Below are positions 14,492 to 23,599 of a stretch of 23,811 bases of DNA, piece by piece; the first letter of the stretch is position 1, and the number at the start of each line of letters is the position of its first letter. The stretch is taken from assembly GCA_964504455.1 (NCBI GenBank), contig CAZDDY010000005.1, positions 1 to 23,811 on the forward strand, in the 5' to 3' direction. The DNA comes from CAZDDY01 sp964504455. Lineage in GTDB: Bacteria > Patescibacteriota > Minisyncoccia > Phycocordibacterales > UBA9973. Under the pieces are notes generated by a model, which made no database searches, had not been told where the DNA came from, and was given only the letters and a program-made list of their open reading frames with translations. The position numbers and the translations under genes are program-made.

Positions 14492-15115
14492 CTAGTGAAT
14501 TACAAAAAAACCAAACAAAACTGCAACAAAATTAAATATTGAATGTGAAAGTCCTATGAGCCAGAAATCTTTATACCTCATATACATGAAGGATAGTGCC
14601 ATTCCTCCAAGAAACATAAATACAACAAGTGCAAATGACACCGGATAAATAATATGGAGCAAAGCAAACAAAAGACCACTAATTAAAATAACTCCGAGCT
14701 TGTCAGGAAAGATACGTGAGAGTTCGGGTATAAGAAACATTCTATAGGCGAATTCTTGTAAATATGAAACAAATACAAACAGAAACCAAAAGTGTGGTGT
14801 GTGCCACCAAAGTGATGTTACCTCTCCTCCCAAAGCTTTTGCTAGAGCAATAATGGAACAGACTCCGATAAGTGTGAAAATACTATATGGCAAAAGGAAC
14901 TTTTTTCGATTTTGTACCTTTAGACCGAGTTCTTCTTTTGTCCAATTTGCTTTTTTTATGATTCCATAGATCAATACACAACAAAACGTGAGAACGGCCA
15001 TACGCCAACTTTTATGGATAATATCAAAATACAAAAGTATGATTGGAAGAACAAATATAAAAAATAGATAGTACAGAATTGTATTTCGCTCGGTAGTTGT
15101 AACTTGTGCATTCAT
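14492..15115 (-). CDS. CPBP-family intramembrane metalloprotease
   Basis: A 207-aa membrane protein with about seven hydrophobic segments and the three motifs of the CPBP (CAAX protease and bacteriocin-processing, Abi) family: QEFAYRMF (about 125-132), FALLHI (about 149-154) and LSHSIFNF (about 188-195). The His residues and the Asn should be catalytic or metal ligands. The first Glu of the usual EExxxR motif is Gln here, which may reduce or alter proteolysis. The substrate is unknown; family members act in protein maturation or bacteriocin immunity. It starts 6 bases after the 213-aa gene, last of the tspO unit. Confidence 0.85.
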   Translation of the reverse strand: MNAQVTTTERNTILYYLFFIFVLPIILLYFDIIHKSWRMAVLTFCCVLIYGIIKKANWTKEELGLKVQNRKKFLLPYSIFTLIGVCSIIALAKALGGEVTSLWWHTPHFWFLFVFVSYLQEFAYRMFLIPELSRIFPDKLGVILISGLLFALLHIIYPVSFALVVFMFLGGMALSFMYMRYKDFWLIGLSHSIFNFVAVLFGFFVIH

Positions 15116-15121
15116 ATAATT

Positions 15122-15763
15122 TTATGAAGAAAGAAATTCAAAAGATTGAATAATTTTTTCTAATTTTTTTTCTGCAGAAACTCTATTAAATGCTGGTTCT
15201 CTTGGAGGATCATACACATCTCCATTTGAACCATAAAATAGCACGTCAATAGCAAAACAGTGATTTTCGTGAATAATACGATAGCCGGTTACGCTTGAAA
15301 AATGATTCATGGCTGCATCAGACGTTTCAAAGACAGAAAAATCATGACCATTTACTTGTATTTTTTTGACTGGGACTGGATATGGTGGAAGAAGACAACT
15401 TGCAATTTCATCTTTGTCTGCAGTGACACCAATTCTTACTTCTCCCATCAAAATCTCATCCGAATTCGGTATTCGAAATGAAACGACAGGAATACCTTTT
15501 TTCTCATCTTTTGCATATACATTCCAATGTGTTGGTAGAAGATAAGAATTTACAAATTTTTCGGCAACAATAAAACTACTTGGATATGAAATTTTGAATT
15601 TAAAAGTTTCGTTGATGTACGTCTTTAAAACATCAACCTGGCTCTCATTGGTATTTGAAGTATTTAAAATGACCGATACTGGCTCTCTGCTTTGTTTAAC
15701 CCAAAGATATATCCCGGTGAGAAGTACACCAATAATAATTATGATTGTGAGTTGTTTTTTCAT
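15122..15763 (-). CDS. Membrane-anchored extracytoplasmic protein, unknown
   Basis: The 213-aa product has an N-terminal anchor (about 5-22) and a soluble outer domain. FKFKISYPSSFIV (about 54-66) is the opening of the PsbP-like or related beta-sandwich domains common in CPR surface proteins, but the family cannot be fixed by eye. Two Cys (C118 and C169 by position in EIASCLLPP and ENHCFAID) might form a disulfide. It lies 39 bases after the 168-aa gene and 6 before the CPBP protease, so it could be a substrate or partner of that protease, which is a guess from position only. Confidence 0.65.
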   Translation of the reverse strand: MKKQLTIIIIIGVLLTGIYLWVKQSREPVSVILNTSNTNESQVDVLKTYINETFKFKISYPSSFIVAEKFVNSYLLPTHWNVYAKDEKKGIPVVSFRIPNSDEILMGEVRIGVTADKDEIASCLLPPYPVPVKKIQVNGHDFSVFETSDAAMNHFSSVTGYRIIHENHCFAIDVLFYGSNGDVYDPPREPAFNRVSAEKKLEKIIQSFEFLSS

Positions 15764-15802
15764 GCACCAGGAGTGTTCAACCTCCTACCCACTACTATAC
15801 CA

Positions 15803-16309
15803 CTAGAATTTTCGACTATCATAGGCCCAATGAAGAAGCGCTTGCCTTTGCCTTGGCCTGCAATGTATATCCCCCGCCCTACAATTGTGTGCAATTTGAC
15901 CAATATGGCGTCGAATAGCTTTCCATCTTTTTATTTGTCGAGTATCTTCTTTTGGAATCCTTCTCCCAAGATAGTACCGACAATACCACTGAAACCATCC
16001 TCGTGGATCGTCTTTGTATATCCACCCATTTTTTTTCCACACTGAAAGTGGTTGACTCGCATGTACTTTGAAAAAATTTAATTTTGGATCGGGTCTTTCT
16101 TTTGCAAGTTTTGCTTTCAGTCTCCAACTTTTTGGAAACTCCTTAAGGTATGTATTATCTTCATACCATCCATCAAAAACACCTAAGGCAAGCATCTCCT
16201 GAGGAGTTAAATCTGGCCTAAACTCGGGATCAAAATTCTTGCCGACAGGCTCAGTACATATGTATGTGTACTTACTTTGAAATGAATCATTAACAACTAT
16301 TTTTTTCAT
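15803..16309 (-). CDS. Conserved Trp/Arg-rich protein of unknown function (168 aa)
   Basis: A soluble basic protein from a conserved but uncharacterised family seen in bacteria and some eukaryotes. Recognisable blocks are DLTPQEMLALGVFDGWY, EFPKSWRLKAKL, DPKLNFFKVHASQPLSVW, DPRGWFQWYCRYYLGRR, KRWKAIRRHIGQI and RQRQALLHWAYDSRKF; I recall these as near-invariant in the family. No signal peptide or membrane segment. It starts 4 bases after tspO. The strong conservation of Trp, Tyr and Arg suggests an enzyme or nucleic-acid contact, but no activity is known to me. Confidence 0.8.
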   Translation of the reverse strand: MKKIVVNDSFQSKYTYICTEPVGKNFDPEFRPDLTPQEMLALGVFDGWYEDNTYLKEFPKSWRLKAKLAKERPDPKLNFFKVHASQPLSVWKKNGWIYKDDPRGWFQWYCRYYLGRRIPKEDTRQIKRWKAIRRHIGQIAHNCRAGDIHCRPRQRQALLHWAYDSRKF

Positions 16310-16313
16310 AAAA

Positions 16314-16709
16314 CTATCTATTTAAAAATAGAATATTGAGTTGTAGAACTGTTGCAAAGGTTACCCACAAAAGGTACGGAGCCTGTATATAGGCAACCCA
16401 TCGCATATGTGGAAATATCACAATCATTGCCCACACAAGAGTTCCCAAAACAAGCAGAATGTCTATTGACGCTAGTAGATTGTTTTTTAATCCAAATTGA
16501 AGTGGTGTAAATGCAAAATTAAAAATTAAGTTAAGAACAAATGGTATTGCTATAGGCCACGGGAGAGCTTTGCTTAATACTTTTTGAAAAACACTAATGA
16601 AACTAATAGCAATAAGAATATATAGCACACTCCACACTGGTCCAAACAACCATGATGGTGGAGCCCAAGAAGGTTTTATGATTGTTTGGTACCAGTTGTA
16701 TGTGTTCAT
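16314..16709 (-). CDS. tspO: TspO/MBR-family protein
   Basis: Tryptophan-rich membrane sensor family that binds tetrapyrroles and sterol-like ligands. At 131 aa it has the signature at the very start (WYQTIIKPSWAPPSWLFGPVWSVLY) and four hydrophobic segments after it, with the conserved NLIFNFAFTPLQFGLKN stretch. The usual first membrane helix before the signature is absent, so the protein has four rather than five helices. No in-frame upstream extension is seen as likely. First gene of a four-gene unit, 67 bases after the copper operon. Ligand and role here are unknown. Confidence 0.88.
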   Translation of the reverse strand: MNTYNWYQTIIKPSWAPPSWLFGPVWSVLYILIAISFISVFQKVLSKALPWPIAIPFVLNLIFNFAFTPLQFGLKNNLLASIDILLVLGTLVWAMIVIFPHMRWVAYIQAPYLLWVTFATVLQLNILFLNR

Positions 16710-16776
16710 ACAATTAATTTTCTAGACTATTTAAACCAATCGTGGAGCCAGTCCCTGAGATTGTATTATTTTTATG

Positions 16777-17181
16777 CTAAGAAGAAAAATTTATTTCAAA
16801 TGGGTACATACCCATACCACAAGATCCTTGGAGTATGCCGAGCTTCGGATTACCTAAGTCAATATCTGTCGAACCAGAACTTGGGAGAACTTGTGAGATC
16901 TTCATACTTGGAACACGGACAGTTGACGAGCAATCAAAGGTTCCACTTGTATCAAATCTTAAAATTGTTGGCATGTTTGCTTTTGCAACACTCACTCTTG
17001 GTAGGTAGCCGCCTTTTGCTTTAATAGTAATAATTTGTTTCCCATCTACGATTGAAACATTTTGCATATTCTCCTCTTCTTTTTGTGTAAGATCTGTTCT
17101 TGAATTGTTTCCTTTATTTACAAAAAGAATAGCACTTCCTACAACTACCCCTACTAAGATAACTGCCACTGTTGTTTTCAT
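16777..17181 (-). CDS. Membrane-anchored cupredoxin-like copper protein
   Basis: The 134-aa product has an N-terminal anchor or signal (about 4-20) and one cupredoxin domain (about 45-132). The GGYLPRVSVAKANMP opening, TFDCSSTV and QGSCGMGMYPFEI are seen; the two Cys and the Met residues are the expected copper ligands in this plastocyanin-like family. The frame opens at 17271, but the first 30 residues of that version overlap the preceding gene; the ATG at 17181 gives a normal signal anchor. Last gene of the copper operon, 22 bases after the HMA-DsbD-like gene. It probably binds or carries copper outside the membrane. Confidence 0.85.
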   Translation of the reverse strand: MKTTVAVILVGVVVGSAILFVNKGNNSRTDLTQKEEENMQNVSIVDGKQIITIKAKGGYLPRVSVAKANMPTILRFDTSGTFDCSSTVRVPSMKISQVLPSSGSTDIDLGNPKLGILQGSCGMGMYPFEINFSS

Positions 17182-17203
17182 AAATTGATTATATAAAAAT
17201 ATG

Positions 17204-18223
17204 TTAAAAGTTAAAAATGGGTGATATAACTCCAATAATAACCAAGGAGTTAATAAAGTTAAATAATGCAAACATGATTACAATAAGTCCTGCAGACTTA
17301 AAGAAAACACCTGATTTTTTACTATTCGTAACACTGAACGAGCTAAAACTAATCAAAGCAAGAATTGGTAGCGTTCCAAGCGCAAATGAAAGCATTGTAA
17401 GACCACCATTTAAAAAACTACCTGTGGTAAGTGTGTAGAGTTGCATTGACTGAGTAAAACCACACGGCAAGAAAAAAGTTGCAATACCTACAAGAAGTGG
17501 GGTTAGTGTATGGTTTAGACTTGAAACGTTGTGGGCCTTTTTTGATATAAACTTTGGCATAGAAGGTTGTAATTTTTTTGCCCATGGAAAAATATCTAAA
17601 AGATTGAGGCCTAAAATAAGCATAACGAAAGCAATAATAACTCCCAGAATAAACGTTGCTGTTGTGTTAAGGGTAAAAGCAGAACCTAAAGCACCGATTA
17701 TGCCACCGAGAATAAAGAAGGACACAAGGCGACCTCCATGAAACATGAGTTGAGGTTTTATTTTATCTCCCTCTTTTGCAAAAGTTGCAGACATTGAAAG
17801 AAGTAATCCACCGACAACTGCCATACAAGTCGAAAGTGAAGCAATAATGCCTATAACAAATGCTGTACCGTAATTGACAGTGCCACCACCCACAAGACTG
17901 ACAACACCTAGTTTTTGCAAAAGCACAAATAAAAGTGCAAATCCTAAAGCAATAGGTATAGCGATTTTGAAATCAGTCCATTTCTTTGTCTGTGCATGTT
18001 TTTCAAGTGCAATTGTATACCCATGGGGGTTGACGACAACAGTGAGTTCTTTTACAATTTCTTCTTCTGTTTTATCTCCAAAATCTCCAGTAATTTTTAT
18101 AGAGTGATCTTTAAGACTTGATGTGACACTTTGTACATTGGATAAGTTGCCAATCTCAGTTTCTGTTAAGAGAACACAAGCATTACAGTGCATACCATGC
18201 ACATGAAAAGTGAAGGTTTTCAT
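17204..18223 (-). CDS. HMA domain fused to DsbD/SafE-like membrane transporter
   Basis: The 339-aa product has an N-terminal heavy-metal-associated domain (1-75) with GMHCNAC (C13, C16) for Cu(I), then a membrane domain with about six to eight helices (about 86-338). The membrane part has LSTCMAVVGGLLLS and TFFLPCGFTQSMQ, with paired Cys/Pro motifs like the DsbD/CcdA and sulfite-exporter (DsbD_2) families. It could move reducing equivalents or copper across the membrane. The fusion of both domains fits a copper-trafficking role. It starts 3 bases after the 73-aa gene and ends 22 before the cupredoxin. Confidence 0.88.
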   Translation of the reverse strand: MKTFTFHVHGMHCNACVLLTETEIGNLSNVQSVTSSLKDHSIKITGDFGDKTEEEIVKELTVVVNPHGYTIALEKHAQTKKWTDFKIAIPIALGFALLFVLLQKLGVVSLVGGGTVNYGTAFVIGIIASLSTCMAVVGGLLLSMSATFAKEGDKIKPQLMFHGGRLVSFFILGGIIGALGSAFTLNTTATFILGVIIAFVMLILGLNLLDIFPWAKKLQPSMPKFISKKAHNVSSLNHTLTPLLVGIATFFLPCGFTQSMQLYTLTTGSFLNGGLTMLSFALGTLPILALISFSSFSVTNSKKSGVFFKSAGLIVIMFALFNFINSLVIIGVISPIFNF

Positions 18224-18226
18224 AAA

Positions 18227-18448
18227 TTATACTAACTCTTGTTTTTTCTCAAGCATCATATGATGTATAGTTGCTATCTGTAACCAAATTGCAACAAGTA
18301 TAAGAACTGTTGCATCTTTAAATAGATGATCTTGGGTCATTCCAAGAAAGGAACCTGAAAAATCAGCACGCCACGCACCAATAAGCATAAATACTCCAAA
18401 GAAACCCACCAAAACACTAATCACATGTAACACTTTTGATATTTTCAT
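18227..18448 (-). CDS. Small membrane protein in copper operon (73 aa), unknown
   Basis: Two membrane segments (about 6-25 and 44-62) separated by a loop, with HHMMLEKKQ after the second helix; the His-His-Met-Met group could touch copper. No family recognised. It is embedded in the operon, 24 bases after the HWHP protein and 3 before the HMA-DsbD-like gene, which makes a copper-related role likely but not shown. Confidence 0.7.
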   Translation of the reverse strand: MKISKVLHVISVLVGFFGVFMLIGAWRADFSGSFLGMTQDHLFKDATVLILVAIWLQIATIHHMMLEKKQELV

Positions 18449-18472
18449 AAATATTTTATAAATTAATAATAA

Positions 18473-18898
18473 TTATTCGAATCTAAGTTCAATTTTATCA
18501 TTTTCTTTCATCACATAATTGCCATATTCGGTATTTTCTATACCGTTAACTGTCATTTTCATGTTAGAGCCAAAAGAACCTATCTCCTTATTCCAATTTT
18601 GGAAAAATTGACTTAGTGTTATGTCACTCTTTTTTACTACTCCTTGGAATTCAAGATGTATAACTCCGGCTTGAGCATCTTCAATATGTGTATGTATTGG
18701 TTTGTGATTACTTTCTAGGCCAATATTGCTTGGTATTTCAAGTTTTTGACCCTTAACATACATGGTAATAGTGGGATGCCAATGCAAGCCAAAACGAGAA
18801 ACTATCTGTTCTTCAGAAACCTTAGATGAAGCAGATGTCAGCCAGACGATAAAACCAATAATAGCAAGAACGATTAAAAATATAGTAATCTTCTTCAT
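18473..18898 (-). CDS. Secreted or anchored protein with HWHP and HTH motifs
   Basis: The 141-aa product has an N-terminal anchor (about 4-20) and an outer domain with FGLHWHPTITMYVKGQKLEIP (about 37-57) and then NHKPIHTHIEDAQAGVIHLEF (about 64-84). The clustered His residues (HWH, HTH, IH) look like a metal site. I know of similar His-rich extracytoplasmic proteins of unknown function in bacteria and archaea. It lies 3 bases after the multicopper oxidase gene, so it probably binds copper outside the membrane; this is inferred. Confidence 0.75.
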   Translation of the reverse strand: MKKITIFLIVLAIIGFIVWLTSASSKVSEEQIVSRFGLHWHPTITMYVKGQKLEIPSNIGLESNHKPIHTHIEDAQAGVIHLEFQGVVKKSDITLSQFFQNWNKEIGSFGSNMKMTVNGIENTEYGNYVMKENDKIELRFE

Positions 18899-18901
18899 AA
18901 A

Positions 18902-20482
18902 CTAATTTTCAACTTTAAAGTTAAGCATCATTCCTGACTCGAGGTGTTCTGAAATATGACAGTGTGCCATCCAATCACCGAGATTGGAAGGATCAAGAAT
19001 AATATCGACAGTCTCTCCAGATTTAATAAAAACTGTATCTTTCCACACAAGATTTTTTTGTTGTATACCGTTGCGACTAACGACAAGAAATCTTTGTCCA
19101 TGAAAATGTATCGGGTGTTGCATTGGATGCATAGAGGTTGGATCATTTTCAATTCTAATTTTAACTGGTTCGTTTTTTTTGAAAACCCAATTTATATTTT
19201 CGTTTTCTTTGCCAGTATTTTTATCTTTAAGTTTCCATTTGATTTAATCTATATTAGTAGAGGCATTCATTGCTTGGTTAGAGTCATCCCACTCAATACC
19301 ATCTGAGCTTACTCCTGTCAGAGAACCTCTCATCATAGAACCGTTTGACATCGTATGCTCTCCATGTCCCATACCTTGCATGTCCATCATATTCCCTCCC
19401 ATATCAAGAGTAAGTGTGATATTTTTATCAGGTAGTTTATTAAAGTAACTTTGAAATGGCTCAATACTTTTTGTTGTCATCATATTTGACTGAAGCATAT
19501 CAAACTCATTTTGATAAGAAACATCAATTACATCTTCACTCACTAAAACTTTTCCGAGTAAATAAGTATTCGTTGGAGTTTGGTTCTGAATTTCGTATGT
19601 ACCAGTTTTAGACATCAAGACATCCACAATGACCCGCTCAGATGGACCAAGAATGAGACTATCCACGAAAGACGCTTTTTCATAGGCTCCACTATCACCA
19701 CCAACTAATTTTAATTTCAAACCCTTAATAGCAAAATTAAATGGTCGAGTGTTTGCTGAGTTAACTACATACATTCGTACAACTTCTCCGGACTTTGCTT
19801 CAAGGATAAAATCATCATCCCCGTTCACAAGCATCACATTACCATAATGCCCCATTAACGTATGGCTTGTTTTATTTTTATCCAATAGAATATTCCCATT
19901 TTCAATTGGAATGTCAGATAGAAAAAGAAGTGTTTCTCTATTTACCTTAGGAAAGTAGGTGGTATCGTTTGGAGTTACGATAAAGGCTCCAAAAAGCCCC
20001 AGGGCTTGACCATATACCTCTTTCACGTGAGGATGATACCAATACACACCTGCATCAGGAAATTTTAATTTATAAACAAAGGACTCCCCTGGCTTCATTT
20101 CTTTTTGCACCATCTGAGATCCGTCATATGCATTTTCCATTCGCACGCCGTGCGAATGGAGTAGTTGTGGAAAATCAGTATTATTTTTAAAATTTATCGC
20201 AATTTCTGCTCCTTGTAATACTCGAATAGTTGGTCCTGGAATCGAACCATTGTATGCAAGCATTGTTTGATTTTTGCCAGCAATTTTTTTTGTTATATAT
20301 GATGCAGTTAAATCAAGAGTGTCTCCATTATTCAGATCTATAAAAACACTTTTAATGGCACTTTTATTTTTGTCATCTCGAACGAAACCATTTTTGGGTA
20401 ATATGTTTTTGCTAGTATTGAACAAAAAAATACTCGCAATAATAATCAAACCAATGATTATATAAAGCTTTTTGTTTTTCAT
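18902..20482 (-). pseudogene. Multicopper oxidase split by an in-frame TAA
   Basis: A CueO/CotA-like periplasmic copper oxidase that would oxidise Cu(I). The first part (19244-20482, 412 aa) has a signal anchor (about 5-21), HSHG (109-112) and WYHPH (148-152), and a Met-rich stretch (MMDMQGMGHGEHTM). At 19244-19246 a TAA follows STNID. Homology then resumes in the same frame (IKWKLKDKNTGKENENINW) and continues through HPMQHPIHFHGQRF and HCHISEHLESGMM to 18902. These last motifs supply the type 1 copper ligands and part of the trinuclear cluster, so the first fragment alone should be inactive. The second part could begin at ATG 19132 but would lack a signal peptide. Single nonsense mutation, sequencing error or readthrough are all possible. 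Confidence 0.9.
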
Positions 20483-20487
20483 ATAAT

Positions 20488-22749
20488 TTATAATTTTTTA
20501 GCTTTAATTCTAAGTGAGTTCGACACTACTGAAACACTAGACATTGCCATAGCAAAACCAGCAAATATAGGGTTAAGCAACCAACCAAAAATAGGGTAAA
20601 AAACTCCAGCTGCAAGTGGAATTCCTAAAACATTGTAGATGAAAGCCCAGAAAAGATTCTGCTTAATACCTCTCATGGTAATTTTTGAAAGTTTTATTGC
20701 TTTGGACAATTTTGATATATCTCCGTGTAAGAGTGTAATCCCAGCTGATTCGATAGCCACATCTGTACCAGTAGCCATAGCAATGCCAACATCGGCTTGA
20801 GCAAGTGCTGGGGCGTCATTGACTCCGTCTCCAGCCATTGCCACGATATGTCCTTGTTGTTGAAGCTATTGTACCTTTTTTAATTTACTCTGAGGTAATA
20901 CATTTGCAACAACTTCATCTATACCAACCTGTGCTGCGATATGTTTTGCTGCTTTTTCGTTATCACCCGTAAGCATAATTACTTTTACTCCCATTTTATG
21001 GAGACTCTTGATTGCATCCTTAGATTCTTTCTTTATTTCGTCAGCAACCATAACAAAACCAGCAAAAGTATCTTTAGTTGAAAGAAAAACTGGGGTTTTT
21101 CCTTGAGCAGTATATGAATCCACCTTTCTAGAATCAAACAGCACACCTAACTCTTGTATAAATTTTTCACTACCAACAAAGTATTCATGCCCATCAATTT
21201 TACCTTTTAATCCCTTGCCTTCAACTATTGAAAAATCTGAAACAGGTTTAAGATTTAGGCTTTTTTTCTTAGCAAATTCAGTAATAGCATGAGCAATCGG
21301 ATGTTCAGATTTGCTTTCAAGCGATGCAATAATACTCATAAACACATCGTCATCAACTTCTTTAGTATTATTATGTATATCAACTACAACTGGTCTACCG
21401 ATTGTAATAGTTCCTGTTTTATCAACAATTACTGTATCAGCCTTATAAAGTCGTTCTAGTGAGGCAGCATCTTTTATGAGAATTCCACTTCGCGCACCTT
21501 TACCTACACCAACAATAATGGCAGTAGGTGTTGCTAGACCAAGTGCACAAGGACATGCAATAACGAGCACGCTAACGAAAGAAAGAATACCAAGCGATAG
21601 CGCTTGAGAAAATCCAATAAACTGACTTCCAATTAAAAGCCAGCTAAGAAGTGAGACTAGTGAGATAATAAGAACAATTGGTACAAATATTCCTGATATC
21701 TTGTCAGCGAGTGCTTCAATTGGTGCTTTACTTCCTTGCGCTTCTTCAACCATTTGTATAATTTGTGAAAGAAGTGTTTCTTTGCCAACTTTTGTTGCTT
21801 CAAATACAAACGAACCCGTCGTATTTATTGTACCAGCGACAACAGAATCGCCAATTCCTTTTTCTATTGGGATTGGCTCCCCTGTAACCATAGACTCATC
21901 AACAAAAGATTTTCCATCAACAACAGAGCCGTCAACGGGAATCTTACTTCCTGGTTTTACAATAACCTTGTCTCCGTGTATAACTTCACTAATATTTACC
22001 TCAACCTCTTTCCCGTCACGAATAACTAAAGCTGTCTTCGCCTGAAGACCGAGTAGTTTTTCGATTGCATCTCCTGTCTTCTTCTTTGATTTAGCTTCAA
22101 GATACTTACCGAATGTAATAAAGCCAATCACAACAATTGTGACGTCAAAATATGTATATTGTGGTATTCGTAGCAAAGCACTAAAAGAAGGAATAAGGGT
22201 TATAAACATGCTATAGATATAAGCCACAAGTGTGCCAAGACCAATAAGTGTGTCCATATTTGCGACTCGATGGCGAACGAATCTTGTCACTCCAAGTAAG
22301 TAAACTTTACCCACCCAAAACAAAGCCACGGTCGCAAGCACCATTGAAATCGTATTGAAAAGAAGCATAGGAATCGGTAAGTTTGGCATCCAGGCAGTTG
22401 TTCTAGCGAGAATATCCCACAACATAAGGACAAATACGACAAACGTAATAGGAAGAATGAATTCCGTTTTCTTTTTTAGACCCTCAAGCTCATTTACTTT
22501 CATTGCAACATGGTCATGTTCATTGTGTAAATCATTTTGCGTGGTAGTAAGAGCATACCCCAGCTTTCCTATTTCTTGATTCATTTCATGGATAGAAATA
22601 TTTTCGCTATCAAAATCAATATTTGCTTTCTCGTTACCGTAGTTCACTGAGACTGAGTTTATGTGTGGTAAAACTGAAAGTTTTTTTGTTATAATCGAAG
22701 CACAGCTTGCACAGTGCATTCCTTTAATTTTAAAAATTCGCGTAGCCAT
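20488..22749 (-). pseudogene. copA: Copper-exporting P1B-type ATPase CopA split by an in-frame TAG
   Basis: A Cu(I) export pump. The first part (20866-22749, 627 aa) has an HMA domain with GMHCASC (C13, C16), eight-helix-type membrane core, TGE (289-291), the CPC metal site (399-401), phosphorylated D443 in DKTGT, SEHP (481-484) and TGDN (594-597). A TAG at 20866-20868 stops it after KLKKVQ. The same frame continues LQQQGHIVAMAGDGVNDAPA and on to 20488, holding the GDGxNDxP hinge and the last two helices with the SSVSVVSNS metal residues. Without this part the pump cannot work. An ATG at 20844 could restart translation 21 bases after the stop, giving a two-piece protein. It sits 5 bases from both neighbours, so the operon is otherwise intact. 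Confidence 0.92.
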
Positions 22750-22754
22750 ACAGT

Positions 22755-23315
22755 CTAAATGTTATACCAGCTACTTCTAAGCTCTTTTAAGGTCTTCAAT
22801 CCACCTTCCAAAAATGCCTCGACTGCATCTGCGTTGTTGAGAATTTCAACTCTACTCGATTTTTGCCTCGTTTCTTTTGTCATTAAAATGCCACTTTCAT
22901 GGTGTGCAATAATTGCATTTAGAAAGCGGAGGTCAAACTTCTCATCTTGAGGGCCAAGATTGGCAACTATTGGGTCGCGGACATTTTTTGTATCTCTGTA
23001 CCAGTCCTTTTTCCAAGCATAAAGTTCGGCTATTGCTTTTGGTTCATCAGCAAGAATATTTTGCGCAAGTGTCTTCATCTCAGGTCGAGTAGTATTCTTT
23101 GAAAGTTGATCCGCTAAAAGCATCGCACCTCTATGGTGAGAAATCATTGCATTTATATATCTTAGATCAAAAGTTCTATCAGCCGATCCAAGATTCATTG
23201 TATTTTTATCATACATAGACACCTTATACTCTGGTGCCCAATAATAACCAAAACCAACTCCTAGTACCATGCTACTGACTATTAATCCGAGAGCTAAATA
23301 TATAGATATTTTCAT
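22755..23315 (-). CDS. DUF305 protein with two repeated HH motifs
   Basis: The 186-aa product has an N-terminal membrane anchor (about 5-25) and two copies of the DUF305 unit. The first has FDLRYINAMISHHRGAMLLA (49-68), the second FDLRFLNAIIAHHESGILM (127-145); H60-H61 and H138-H139 are likely metal ligands. DUF305 is a ferritin-like four-helix family often beside copper genes, and some members bind copper. The duplicated layout folds into one four-helix bundle. It lies 1 base after csoR and 5 before copA. Envelope copper binding is the likely role. Confidence 0.88.
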   Translation of the reverse strand: MKISIYLALGLIVSSMVLGVGFGYYWAPEYKVSMYDKNTMNLGSADRTFDLRYINAMISHHRGAMLLADQLSKNTTRPEMKTLAQNILADEPKAIAELYAWKKDWYRDTKNVRDPIVANLGPQDEKFDLRFLNAIIAHHESGILMTKETRQKSSRVEILNNADAVEAFLEGGLKTLKELRSSWYNI

Positions 23316-23316
23316 A

Positions 23317-23592
23317 TTATTTTCTTTTAAGCTTATAAACTTTCAACACTTCCTCTTTTGCTTTGTCAACCTGACCAGAAGACATTTGATGGTGAACACA
23401 ATGCGTAAGATGGTTTTCAAGTAGAGAATCTTCAACGGAAGATAACCCTTGCTTAACGGCAGAGGTTTGCGTAATGACATCTATACAATAGGTGTCATTT
23501 TCTATTAATTTTTGTAATCCTCGAACTTGCCCCTCAATAAGTTTTAGGCGACGGATTATTTTATTTTTGCCTTCACGATCGATATACTTCAT
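23317..23592 (-). CDS. csoR: Copper-sensing repressor CsoR
   Basis: A four-helix-bundle repressor that leaves DNA when it binds Cu(I). With the ATG at 23592 as start it has 91 aa, and the Cu(I) ligands fall at C36, H61 and C65, the same numbers as in the Mycobacterium tuberculosis CsoR. IRRLKLIEGQVRGLQKLI is the family signature. An in-frame ATG at 23601 would overlap the -10 box, so 23592 is preferred; it lies 7 bases after the -10. It heads the copper operon, whose promoter holds its operator (23604-23622), so it should repress itself and the seven genes after it. Confidence 0.95.
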   Translation of the reverse strand: MKYIDREGKNKIIRRLKLIEGQVRGLQKLIENDTYCIDVITQTSAVKQGLSSVEDSLLENHLTHCVHHQMSSGQVDKAKEEVLKVYKLKRK

Positions 23593-23599
23593 ACAAACC

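Noticed and set aside
18902..22749. Recoded stop codons (alternative genetic code)
   Set aside because: TAA, TAG and TGA all end intact genes in the window (for example lysS by TAA, tspO by TAG, rsmH by TGA), and the stops inside genes are of different kinds.
18902..22749. Frameshifts as the cause of the copA and oxidase splits
   Set aside because: In both genes the downstream part is in the same frame as the upstream part; only one stop codon intervenes.
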